This document shows, in pieces, positions 55,823 to 64,000 of a DNA stretch of 64,000 bases. How positions within the stretch are numbered: position 1 is the first letter of the stretch; every line of letters begins with the position of its first letter. Origin of the DNA: Candidatus Saganbacteria bacterium (GTDB lineage: Bacteria; Margulisbacteria; WOR-1; O2-12-FULL-45-9); the NCBI GenBank assembly GCA_016932255.1, contig JAFGDE010000008.1, positions 62,001 to 126,000 on the forward strand. Reading direction: 5' to 3'. A program made the translations under genes and the position numbers. The notes beneath the pieces were generated by a model. That model was not told the DNA's origin. It was given only the letters and a program-made list of their open reading frames with translations, and searched no databases.

Positions 55823-56754
55823 TAAAGCGGCTGCAGCGTACTCCAGACCGGCCCGCTCTCAGGACCGCAGGTCCCCTCAGCAGGCAAATGGATAACATAT
55901 TGAGCCTCGCGAAAACCGTTCAGCTCTAAAATAAAACCTTGCTGCTGCCAGCCCAGTTGGCTGACCGCCCGGTCAAAACCCTGATGACAGTTCACTCTGC
56001 CGCCATTCAATACGATGCTGATGACCCGGGCCTGCGCCTCAACCGAAGCAATGAAGTAGGGCAGCCGCTCAGCCGAGGCGTGGATTGAGCCCCAGGTCCA
56101 GGCAATGACCTCAGGGAGCCCCCCGGACAAATACTGCGATAAAACCTTTACCGCGAAACTCTCCCTGGCTGCCAGCCAGTCAGCTTGAGGCAGTTCTGCC
56201 AGCCAGTGGTCTGAGAGTTCAGCTGTAACGCCGGTAAGCACCAGGCCGAAATCATTGGAGCGCGCGCTCTCCAGCAGGTCAAGCATCACGCCGCCTTCCG
56301 CGGGTGTCAGTTGGTCGGTGGAACAGGGCACCGGGCGGTAGCGCGGGTCGCCGGTCGTCAGGTACTGGTCAAGCAGGTATTGCGCGTCCAGGCCTTCCGG
56401 GATGAAACGGGGGTATTCCATGGCCAGATAGCTCAGGCCGCTGACGCTTTGGGCGTCACTGCCCATGGAAAACAGTTCATTAATCAGGGCCAGCTGGGCC
56501 ACGACATGATGCTCCAGGCCGAAGACCAGGTGGGTGTCACCGGGTAGCGGCGTTAGTTCGATCTCGCGCCTGATAAGTTCATAAGCCTCATGGTTATCCG
56601 GGCTGAGCCAGGTGATCAAGCCGCGGCCCTCGGCTTTCAGTAAAAATTCTGTCAGCGGCTCTATGCCGCTGGGCAGGGCCGCGGGACCGGCTTGTTTTAT
56701 GCCGGCCCTGGGCAGGGCCTTATCGTTTGAATTGATGGCTTGTGTTGCTGTCAT
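55819..56754 (-). CDS. Hypothetical, possibly ChaN/Tiki-like without signal peptide
   Basis: HLVFGLEHHVVAQLALINEL...LAMEYPRF resembles the layout of 31665-32531. Confidence 0.55.
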   Translation of the reverse strand: MTATQAINSNDKALPRAGIKQAGPAALPSGIEPLTEFLLKAEGRGLITWLSPDNHEAYELIRREIELTPLPGDTHLVFGLEHHVVAQLALINELFSMGSDAQSVSGLSYLAMEYPRFIPEGLDAQYLLDQYLTTGDPRYRPVPCSTDQLTPAEGGVMLDLLESARSNDFGLVLTGVTAELSDHWLAELPQADWLAARESFAVKVLSQYLSGGLPEVIAWTWGSIHASAERLPYFIASVEAQARVISIVLNGGRVNCHQGFDRAVSQLGWQQQGFILELNGFREAQYVIHLPAEGTCGPESGPVWSTLQPLY

Positions 56755-56786
56755 GGCCGTTCTTTTTGTATCGGTCGCTGATATTA

Positions 56787-56814
56787 TTATCGACGGTTTA
56801 ATTAGAATATTTCA
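56787..56814 (-). promoter_or_regulatory. Sigma-28-like promoter for 55819-56754
   Basis: TGAAATAT-N13-TCGATAA. Confidence 0.4.
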
Positions 56815-56887
56815 GGCTGGAGCCAGAAAACCAGCCGGCTTTAAAAGTGAAACCGCGGCGCGAGCGCGCCGATAGATCAATAAGCGG

Positions 56888-57505
56888 TCATCTCCACAAG
56901 GTTATCGGTTCAAAACCCTCGTTTTGCACCAGATGATCGAAGACCTCCAAAGCAAGTTTAAACAGTTCAAGCCGGTCCCGGCACGCTTCCTGGTCCTGTT
57001 CCGCTAAAGCGGCTTTTTGCAGATGGAATGCCTTGCGGAAAAGGCCGCGGCTTAGCAGATAGCCGTCAACTAACTGGGCGATCTCCTGATGGCTTTTGCT
57101 TGTGACCATGGCCGGCGTGTCGCGGTACATGCCGCCGGGCAGGTGGCAGGGGAAATTGTTCAGCTTCAGTCTCAAGCCCCGGAAAATATCTTCAGGAGAG
57201 GTCTCTTTGGGGCGTTCCAGGATAGCCAGCAGCCGTTCGCGCGCTTCCCGGCCGGTCCAGCCAGTGTCATCATAGACCAGGCAATGGTCGCTGAGACGGT
57301 AAAAGCAGGCGCGATAAAGCTCATCATGCCTGAGACGCTCAATGGTGCTGGCCGGCAGGCGGCGCAGGCCCATATATCTGGCGAACAGCACAATGGCTTT
57401 CAGGAGATTGCCGGTCTGGGGCGGCGTTCTTTTTCTGTTCCAGCGGGCCAGTTTAATATTACCGGGCCTGAGCTGGTCCGGCAGTTCCACTCTCATCAGT
57501 CTCAT
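56888..57505 (-). CDS. Hypothetical protein
   Basis: 205-aa ORF, no competing ORF of similar quality; no family recognised. Confidence 0.6.
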   Translation of the reverse strand: MRLMRVELPDQLRPGNIKLARWNRKRTPPQTGNLLKAIVLFARYMGLRRLPASTIERLRHDELYRACFYRLSDHCLVYDDTGWTGREARERLLAILERPKETSPEDIFRGLRLKLNNFPCHLPGGMYRDTPAMVTSKSHQEIAQLVDGYLLSRGLFRKAFHLQKAALAEQDQEACRDRLELFKLALEVFDHLVQNEGFEPITLWR

Positions 57506-57511
57506 GGATCT

Positions 57512-57539
57512 ATCTCGGCAATAATGTTTTTGGATTTCA
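57512..57539 (-). promoter_or_regulatory. Sigma-28-like site upstream of 56888-57505
   Basis: TGAAATCC-N13-CCGAGAT. Confidence 0.35.
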
Positions 57540-57558
57540 ATCAGGAGATAAGCTTTTT

Positions 57559-57586
57559 TGAAATCGGCGGCGGATATTCCTGATAA
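57559..57586 (+). promoter_or_regulatory. Sigma-28-like promoter for glgA-kinase
   Basis: TGAAATCG-N13-CTGATAA. Confidence 0.5.
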
Positions 57587-57613
57587 TAAACTGGAGAAGG
57601 TGAGCTAAGGAAC

Positions 57614-59104
57614 ATGCCAGCTGTTTTAAGACCGGTCCGGCCGCTCAGGCTGGCCTTTATCACGTCGGAAGCCAGGCCGTTCGCCAAAAGCGGCGGGCTG
57701 GCCGATGTCTCAAAAAGCCTGCCTGAAGCGCTGGCCAGGCTGGGCCACGAGGTGCGGCTGATCATGCCGCATTACAGGGCCGGCGCGGCCTTTTCACCCG
57801 GTCAACTGCACCTGCCGCTCAAGGTTACATTAGGCCAAAGAGAGAGCGAAGGCCATTTTTCAAGCAAGAGGATGCCGGAGAGCGGCCTGCCCGTGGTCCA
57901 GATCGAGCAGAACGAATTTTTCCACCGGCCGGGCATGTACGGCGAACAGGGCAGGGATTACCCTGACAACGGACTGCGCTTTACCTTTTTTTGCAAGGCA
58001 GCCCTGGCTTATCTTAAGGCCAGCGGCTTTGCGCCGGACATCGTCCATGCCAATGACTGGCAGAGCGGACTGATCGTGCCGCTCTTGCAGCAGGCCAGGC
58101 AGAACGATCCGTTCTTTCAGGGAACTTCTTCTGTCTATACGGTGCATAACCTGGGTTTTCTGGGCCTGAGCGATAGAGAGGTCCTGGAGCAGTCCGGCCT
58201 GGGAGAAGAACATTTTAGGCTTGAGGGTCTTGAGTTCTTCGGCCGGGTAAGTTTGGCCAAGGCCGGTCTGGCCTACGCGCGGCTGATCAATACCGTCAGC
58301 CCGACCTATCGCGACGAAAGCCTGACCCCGCAGTTCGGCTGCGGCCTGGACGGCTTGCTGCGCCAGCGCGGCTCTGATTATTCCGGCATACTCAACGGTA
58401 TAGATTATCGTGTCTGGGACCCGGCAGGCGACCCGCATCTGCCGGTCAATTATCAAAGGTTTGACCTGGCTGCTAAAGCGGTCATGAAAGAGCATTTGCA
58501 GAGGGAACTGGGCCTGGATACCCGGCCTGGCCTGCCGCTGATCGGCTATATCGGCCGGCTGACAGAACAAAAAGGCCTGGACCTCCTGCCGCCGGTCATC
58601 AAAGAGATCATGGGTCAGGATGTGCAGCTGGCTTTCCTGGGCACAGGCGAGCTCTGTTATCACTCATTCCTTGGCGAGATCAAACAGGCTTTTCCCGGCA
58701 GAGTAGGGCTGGCCCTGACCTTTGATGAAGGCCTGGCGCACCGCATCTACGCCGGCTCGGATTTTTTCCTGATGCCGAGCCGGTTCGAGCCCTGCGGCCT
58801 GGGCCAGATGATCGCCATGAGCTTTGCCACGCCGCCCATCGTGACCAACCGGGGCGGCCTGGCTGACACTGTGACCGATGTCGCGGCTGACAGCGGCAAT
58901 GGTTTTATCCTGCCCGAATTCAGCGCGGCGGCCCTGCTTCAGGCAGTTGGCCGCGCCCTGTCTGTTTTTACTTCAAAAGAAGAACTGGGCTGTTTAAGGC
59001 GCCGCGCCCTGGCGGCTGATTTTTCCTGGGAAACGTCGGCCCGGGCCTACGAACAGATGTACCTGGCGGCCCTGGCCAAGGAGGCTGTGTCATGGCAAAC
59101 CTGA
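57614..59104 (+). CDS. glgA: Glycogen/starch synthase (GT5)
   Basis: FITSEARPFAKSGGLADVSKSLPEALARLGHEVRLIMPHY; HANDWQSGLIV; PSRFEPCGLGQMIAM. Confidence 0.95.
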   Translation: MPAVLRPVRPLRLAFITSEARPFAKSGGLADVSKSLPEALARLGHEVRLIMPHYRAGAAFSPGQLHLPLKVTLGQRESEGHFSSKRMPESGLPVVQIEQNEFFHRPGMYGEQGRDYPDNGLRFTFFCKAALAYLKASGFAPDIVHANDWQSGLIVPLLQQARQNDPFFQGTSSVYTVHNLGFLGLSDREVLEQSGLGEEHFRLEGLEFFGRVSLAKAGLAYARLINTVSPTYRDESLTPQFGCGLDGLLRQRGSDYSGILNGIDYRVWDPAGDPHLPVNYQRFDLAAKAVMKEHLQRELGLDTRPGLPLIGYIGRLTEQKGLDLLPPVIKEIMGQDVQLAFLGTGELCYHSFLGEIKQAFPGRVGLALTFDEGLAHRIYAGSDFFLMPSRFEPCGLGQMIAMSFATPPIVTNRGGLADTVTDVAADSGNGFILPEFSAAALLQAVGRALSVFTSKEELGCLRRRALAADFSWETSARAYEQMYLAALAKEAVSWQT

Positions 59105-60162
59105 TCGGACGTTTATTGGAGTCGCGTCACCCGGCCCTGCTGGCCGGTGACAGGCTGTTCAACCGTGTCTTTGGCCGGTCAGGCCGGCAGCAGCTCCAGC
59201 CGGCCTATCTTGGCCCGGCGGTCCCGCCGCCGCCGTTCCTGTTGCAGGGCAGCGGCTCGTCATCTTTCAGGCTCAGGATCGGCCAGTGCGTGCGCGCGAC
59301 CAGGGATGCCTTTTTTGTGGTCAATTTTTTTGCCGAAGGAGGCATGGCGGACATCTTTCTGGTCAAAGATCCCCGGGGCAACGAGGCACTGCTGAAACAG
59401 CTCAAATACTTCCCTGCCCAGGACCCACAGCTTCGGAAAAACCTGCAGCTGCGTTTTGCCAGGGAAGCCTTGGTAATGAGCAGGATCAAGAGCCCCAACG
59501 TGGTCAAGGTCCTGGACATCGATCCCCAATCGCCGCCGGCATTCTATATTATGGAAAAGATCGAAGGCAAAAGTTTAATGGACGCGGTGCCGGCCGATAA
59601 ACTGCTGGGCCAGAAATTATCGCTGGTCATTATCATCCAGGTGCTTGACGGCCTGCTGGCCTTTGAGCGCGCCTGCCAGAGCGAGAGCAAAGCGGTCCAG
59701 GTGGCCCACCGCGATATCAAGCCTGATAATATCCTGCTCCGGCTGGAAGGCAACAGGGTCAAAGGCGCGGTCCTGACCGATTTTGGCATCGTTAAGGTGC
59801 CGGAAAGCGAACAGACCACGGTCCATGAACTGATGGGTTCAAGGGGCTATTTGGCGCCGGAAGTCATCGTGACCGGCGGGACCAAGAACGCCGACCAGCG
59901 GGCCGATATCTTTTCGCTGGGCGCGGTGCTTTACTGGTTATTGACCGGCCATGAGCCTTTTATTAATCATGATCTTGTCGAACTGGCTTGCGATCCCGGC
60001 CCGCTGATCAGCCGCTTGTACAAGCAGCGTCCCGGATCAGTCTCCAGGGAGGTCTGGGCGGCTGTTTTCAAGGCTTTGGCTGTCCAGCCTGAACAGAGGT
60101 TCCAGTCATACGCTGAGATGCGGCAAGCCTTCTTTGAACTTCATAAAACGCTCAATAATTGA
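59092..60162 (+). CDS. Hanks-type serine/threonine protein kinase
   Basis: GGMADIFLVKDP; VAHRDIKPDNILL; TDFGIVKVPE; GYLAPEV; DIFSLGAVLYWLLTG; overlaps glgA 3' end. Confidence 0.92.
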   Translation: MANLIGRLLESRHPALLAGDRLFNRVFGRSGRQQLQPAYLGPAVPPPPFLLQGSGSSSFRLRIGQCVRATRDAFFVVNFFAEGGMADIFLVKDPRGNEALLKQLKYFPAQDPQLRKNLQLRFAREALVMSRIKSPNVVKVLDIDPQSPPAFYIMEKIEGKSLMDAVPADKLLGQKLSLVIIIQVLDGLLAFERACQSESKAVQVAHRDIKPDNILLRLEGNRVKGAVLTDFGIVKVPESEQTTVHELMGSRGYLAPEVIVTGGTKNADQRADIFSLGAVLYWLLTGHEPFINHDLVELACDPGPLISRLYKQRPGSVSREVWAAVFKALAVQPEQRFQSYAEMRQAFFELHKTLNN

Positions 60163-60187
60163 AATCCTCACCTGAATATTACGATAT
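60160..60187 (+). promoter_or_regulatory. Sigma-28-like site upstream of 60241-60789
   Basis: TGAAATCC-N13-ACGATAT. Confidence 0.4.
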
Positions 60188-60240
60188 ATTAACATGAGAA
60201 ATTTTATCCAGCAAAAAGGAATGGATCTGAGGGAGGAAAT

Positions 60241-60789
60241 ATGAACGTCGCGAGAACAGGCAGGGTCTTTTTATTTTGCCGGAACCAGCTTTTCTTGCGC
60301 GAACCCGGTTCCCGGAACTGGACGCGCCTGCAGGGCAGTTTAGCTTCCGGGGTCTCCCGGCCGGCGCTTCAAACAGGCATAGGTTTGAGCAAAATCTGCG
60401 ATTTCCTGGCCAGGGAATTGCTGGCCGGTAAAGAGGTCTCTTACCGCGCAGGCATGATCATTACCACTGACGCCAGGGGCGCCCGGCTTGATATGAGCGC
60501 CAGAACTTTGGTCACATTACCCTGGGACGGAGAGATCAAAGCTCAGGTCGCTTTATCAGATAGGGGCGCCGGCTCGGACTATGCCATTGATGCCAGGCGC
60601 ACCGCTCATAAATTGCTCTCTTTTGCGGCGGAAGGAGCGACCTTAAAGCTGGAAAACGGGGAATTGGTCCGGTGGGTCACGCTCTTGACCGGCCAGGATG
60701 GCGTGAACAGCAAGGTCATTATCCCTTGTCCAGGCATCTTGACCGATCACCTTGTCTGGCTGCGGCCTTTCTTGAAGACCGAAGACTGA
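60241..60789 (+). CDS. Hypothetical protein
   Basis: 182-aa ORF, GAGGGAGG RBS; no family recognised. Confidence 0.65.
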   Translation: MNVARTGRVFLFCRNQLFLREPGSRNWTRLQGSLASGVSRPALQTGIGLSKICDFLARELLAGKEVSYRAGMIITTDARGARLDMSARTLVTLPWDGEIKAQVALSDRGAGSDYAIDARRTAHKLLSFAAEGATLKLENGELVRWVTLLTGQDGVNSKVIIPCPGILTDHLVWLRPFLKTED

Positions 60790-60888
60790 AGACCTTTCTG
60801 AATGACCATAGACAATGGACTATAGACTTGTTTTTGGGAACGATAGACGAGGGATGAAGGACGACAAAAGACCAAAAACCAAAGACCG
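60774..60888 (+). repeat. Composite of four adjacent heptamer arrays
   Basis: GACCGAA GACTGAA GACC; GACCATA GACAATG GACTATA GAC; GATAGAC GAGGGAT GAAGGAC; AAAGACC AAAAACC AAAGACC. Confidence 0.85.
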
Positions 60889-60919
60889 GACATGAACTGT
60901 CTTATTTAGGTCTGGATCA

Positions 60920-62146
60920 TTATGATTCTTCTTGGTCGGTCAAGTGCCAGACGTCGTTATAGAAAGTGCTGCCGTCATAACCGCCGGTCATTATCATTCT
61001 CTGGCCTCTAACTACAAGACTATGGCCTTCCCTTGAAGCCGGGTATGATGTCGTTGCGGAGAACAAAACATCCTGCCATTCGGCCCCATTGCTGGAGCAC
61101 CACACATTATTGTAATAAACATACACGTCAGGGGTCGGCCAGGTGTTTTTTCCGCCCATCACGAACATCATGGGTTCACTTCCAACTTCATAAACTACTG
61201 AAGCATGGTCCATCCGGGAAGCTTCAGAACTTGAAGTAACACCGGCCCCCATGGCGCTGACCTTGCCGGTGCTAGCCCAATCTCTTCCGTTGCTGGACGA
61301 CCAGGCGCTGTCATGGATCATAAGGTCCTGATCTCGTCCGCCAGTGAGCCAGATCGAGCCGTTAAATGTCAGGCAACTGTGCTCTATCCTGGTGCCGAAC
61401 TCCGGCGCGCTCTCTTCCTGGGTCCAGTCCACTCCGTCAGGGGAGGACCAGATATAGCCTAAAGCCGGATGAGGGTAGACATTCGGGTTATAGCCGGCAA
61501 TGACCCAGACCTTACTGTCAAAAACCACGCTGGCATGATAAGAGCAAGCTGAGAAAGCCGAACCGGTCGCTATCTGGGTCCAGTTCACCCCGTCCGCCGA
61601 GATCCAGACCTCATTTGTCTGGCCGCTGGCCGTCGTGCCGCCGATGACCCAGATCTTATTATCGAAGACAACGCTGGAATGCCCTCTAAGCGGCGGGAAC
61701 GCCGCCTCAGGCGTAGCGATATCCCAGGTTTCACCATTATCATCGCTTGACCAAACGTCGTTGGTCATGCCGCTGCCGGTCATGCCGGCGATGACCCAGA
61801 CCTTGTCATTAAAGACAACGCTGGTGTGGTCGTACCGGCCACGATAACTTGAAGCGGGAGTATTGCTTTTGTCTTTTGTCCAGTGGAATTCGGGCAGGGT
61901 GGTAGTGGTCGATGAGGTCGTTGTGCTGACAGTGGAAGTGGTAGAGCCGGCGGTGGTCGAGGTGGTCGATCCGGCGGCCGTTGTTGACGTAGTGCTGGCT
62001 GCGGTGGTCGAAGTGGTTGGGGCGCCGGTAGTAGTTGTTGTACTAGTTGTTGTTGGCAGGCTCGAATCCTGGCCGCAGCCGGCCGCGATCAGCAGGCTGA
62101 TAAAGGACAAAGCGAACAGCGGCATTAACATTAAGGCTCTTTTCAT
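60920..62146 (-). CDS. Kelch-type lipoprotein with Thr-rich linker
   Basis: LIAAGC lipobox; TTSTTTTTGAPTTSTTAAS... linker; Kelch-like repeats VVFDNKIWVIGGTTASGQTNEVWISADG. Confidence 0.8.
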   Translation of the reverse strand: MKRALMLMPLFALSFISLLIAAGCGQDSSLPTTTSTTTTTGAPTTSTTAASTTSTTAAGSTTSTTAGSTTSTVSTTTSSTTTTLPEFHWTKDKSNTPASSYRGRYDHTSVVFNDKVWVIAGMTGSGMTNDVWSSDDNGETWDIATPEAAFPPLRGHSSVVFDNKIWVIGGTTASGQTNEVWISADGVNWTQIATGSAFSACSYHASVVFDSKVWVIAGYNPNVYPHPALGYIWSSPDGVDWTQEESAPEFGTRIEHSCLTFNGSIWLTGGRDQDLMIHDSAWSSSNGRDWASTGKVSAMGAGVTSSSEASRMDHASVVYEVGSEPMMFVMGGKNTWPTPDVYVYYNNVWCSSNGAEWQDVLFSATTSYPASREGHSLVVRGQRMIMTGGYDGSTFYNDVWHLTDQEES

Positions 62147-62225
62147 GATAGATGTGTGCTCCTTATCTTTTAATGCACAAAGGTTTATGGGACGAAGGTA
62201 TTATATACTTGGGGAGGGGTGTTGT

Positions 62226-62318
62226 AAAGACCGAAGACCGAAGACCGAAGACCAAAGACCTTTCTAGGGAATGAGGGACGAGGGATGAGGGACGACGGAC
62301 GAGGGATGACGGAAGACC
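62226..62318 (+). repeat. Two adjacent heptamer arrays (GACCGAA-type then GGAYGAG-type)
   Basis: AAAGACCGAAGACCGAAGACCGAAGACCAAAGACC; GAATGAG GGACGAG GGATGAG GGACGAC GGACGAG GGATGAC GGAAGAC. Confidence 0.9.
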
Positions 62319-62403
62319 TGCGGATATGTTGTTGACAACTTTGTTTAATTATGATTACATATTAAGCAGGAAAATGAATACAATATTTTGATAAGAAGGC
62401 AAG

Positions 62404-62426
62404 GGCCGGCGAAAGCTGGCCTTTTT
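62404..62426 (+). terminator. Terminator-like hairpin in the leader of the 62471 gene
   Basis: GGCCGGC-GAAA-GCTGGCC followed by TTTTT. Confidence 0.6.
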
Positions 62427-62433
62427 GCGTTCA

Positions 62434-62456
62434 TGCCCCGAGCGAGTCGAGGGGCA
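62434..62456. repeat. Palindrome TGCCCCGAGCGAGTCGAGGGGCA
   Basis: Seen directly; abuts the RBS of the 62471 gene. Confidence 0.65.
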
Positions 62457-62470
62457 AGGAGGAGTAAAAA

Positions 62471-64000
62471 ATGAAAAAGATAATAAGATCAATGGGTATA
62501 TTCGCGGGGATAGTAGCAGTGAGCACGCTGGTGCTTCTATCTGGTTTGGCCGGGGAGGCGCAGATTATCCCGACAAGAACAACAACGACAACGACCCTTT
62601 TCAGGTCAATGTTGCCTGCAACCACGACCACTATTCCATCTGTTACAACGCCAGTTTTTCAATACATAAATGTGCAGGGGAGATTAACTAACAAGACTGG
62701 CCGGCCGATCACTAATGAGGACCAATCTATTGGGTTTAGGATTTATGACCAAGAGACTGGCGGCACGGTTCGTTGGACCGGCAGTTACAAAGTTAACTGT
62801 GACGAGAACGGTATCTTTAGCGCCGTTATAGGCCCGGTGAATTATGATTTTAAGGGGCAGATCCCGTATCTCTCAATAGATATCGGCAATGGCGAATTCA
62901 GTGACCGCCAGGCACTGGTCTCTGTTCCTTACGCGATCACGGCCAATAACGTGATCGGCGGCACGGTGGCCAATGTTGAACGCATCACGGTCCAGAGCGA
63001 TGGTTTGGTTTCCCTACCATCGAGAACGACAGTTGGCGACATTCTTATCACAGACATGGCCGGCGGCGGTAATTACGTTAGCAAAGACGGGGATACGATG
63101 ACAGGGACGCTGAATGTTAACGTCACGACTCAAGATCAACAGGGCATTATAGCGCAGAGTTTGGGTGGGAGCGGCATAAAAGGCACTTCAGGTCTTGGTC
63201 TGGGAGATGAAGCTGGGGTATACGGCGAAAACATCAATCCTGCGACTTCCGGCGCCGGCCCCGGAGTAAAAGGAAAAAGTTTATATGGCGTCGGTGTTGA
63301 TGGGGAGTCAACGAATGGAATTGGCGTTGTTGGCCGAGGGGCAAAAATCGGCGGTTCTTTTGGCAGCACGACGAATACTGGTTATGGTGTTTATGGGTTG
63401 AGTCCTTCTGGGGTAGCTGTTTATGGCGATAGCACTGGTGGAGTCGGGGTCCAAGGGAAGGGCGGCACTGCTGGCGGGAGTTTTGAGAGCGAGAGTGGGC
63501 ATGGGGTATATGGGATATCAAGAACGAAACAAGGCGTTTATGGTGTTTCAACTTTATCCTATGGAGTGAGAGGGTACAGTGAAAACAATTATGGTATTTA
63601 TGGAAGTTCTAAAAATCAGTGTGGCGTGAGAGGGGACAGCGATGCTAGTCATGGAGTAATTGGTTCTACTGGTGCGAGTAATAGGGCGGGAATTTATGGG
63701 ATTGGTGGGGCGGTTGGCGGTAATGGTGTTGTTGGAGAAAGTCTTTCGGAAAAAGGGTCTGCTCTTAAAGGAACAAACAGATATGGCGGTCCGGCCTTAG
63801 AAATAGTTGAAGGAGCGATAAAAGTACCCAATATTGATCCAGATTCTGCGCATCTCGCAGAGAATCAATCTGTGCATGTGGCCACAGCTAGTTCAATCAA
63901 TATGGATGTAGTTGCAGGAAAGATAGCCAATGGTACAGGTGAAGACAAATGGATAAGAATAAACAACAAATATGTAACGACCAATTCGATTATTATTGCG
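62471..64000 (+). CDS. Secreted repeat protein, 3' truncated by window edge (missing from the ORF track because no stop is reached)
   Basis: Manual translation is open for 510 codons: MKKIIRSMGIFAGIVAVSTLVLLSGLAGEAQIIPTRTTTTTTL..., then GVYG/GVRG/GVGVxG glycine repeats. Confidence 0.8.
   Translation, partial: MKKIIRSMGIFAGIVAVSTLVLLSGLAGEAQIIPTRTTTTTTLFRSMLPATTTTIPSVTTPVFQYINVQGRLTNKTGRPITNEDQSIGFRIYDQETGGTVRWTGSYKVNCDENGIFSAVIGPVNYDFKGQIPYLSIDIGNGEFSDRQALVSVPYAITANNVIGGTVANVERITVQSDGLVSLPSRTTVGDILITDMAGGGNYVSKDGDTMTGTLNVNVTTQDQQGIIAQSLGGSGIKGTSGLGLGDEAGVYGENINPATSGAGPGVKGKSLYGVGVDGESTNGIGVVGRGAKIGGSFGSTTNTGYGVYGLSPSGVAVYGDSTGGVGVQGKGGTAGGSFESESGHGVYGISRTKQGVYGVSTLSYGVRGYSENNYGIYGSSKNQCGVRGDSDASHGVIGSTGASNRAGIYGIGGAVGGNGVVGESLSEKGSALKGTNRYGGPALEIVEGAIKVPNIDPDSAHLAENQSVHVATASSINMDVVAGKIANGTGEDKWIRINNKYVTTNSIIIA

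Noticed and set aside
62185-62212. Tenth sigma-28-like site (CCAAGTAT-N13-CCCATAA) before the Kelch lipoprotein
   Set aside because: An overlapping TTTACA-N17-TATAAT explains the promoter better; -10 core differs at the conserved G.

Overview
Bacterial chromosomal window, almost fully coding. From left to right: (1) the end of a ribosomal/translation operon (secY 3' end, adk, map, infA, rpmJ, rpsM, rpsK, rpsD, rpoA, rplQ, rplM, rpsI). (2) Housekeeping genes: class V aminotransferase, truA, serA, an EF-G-like GTPase, patatin, ileS, ahcY, lspA, lgt, two BadF/HgdC-type activases, three tRNAs, a phosphohexomutase, pyrR, a UvrD-type helicase-nuclease, rmuC. (3) A CIRCE-controlled hrcA-grpE-dnaK-dnaJ-rsmE-mtaB operon. 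(4) An envelope/secretion region: Ycf48/BNR-type beta-propellers with C-terminal FlgD-like domains, a PorV/UPF0164-like barrel with SLH domains, and Thr-rich-linker lipoproteins. (5) A cluster of orphans around glgA and a Ser/Thr kinase. No mobile element or CRISPR was recognised. Gene content suggests a candidate-phylum bacterium, possibly Margulisbacteria/WOR-1-like; this is unverified. The two strongest findings are: (a) many dispersed degenerate tandem arrays of about 7 bp (also 8 and 6 bp) in at least ten word families, in intergenic DNA and inside conserved genes (ileS, mtaB, rsmE, activase, uvrD-like); and (b) a set of sigma-28 (FliA/WhiG)-like promoter sites, (TGAAAT../GCAAGTTT)-N13-CYGATAA, in front of mostly uncharacterised genes plus glgA-kinase. 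One of these sites precedes a structured leader with a candidate terminator/antiterminator switch. All calls come from reading the sequence; no database search was run.
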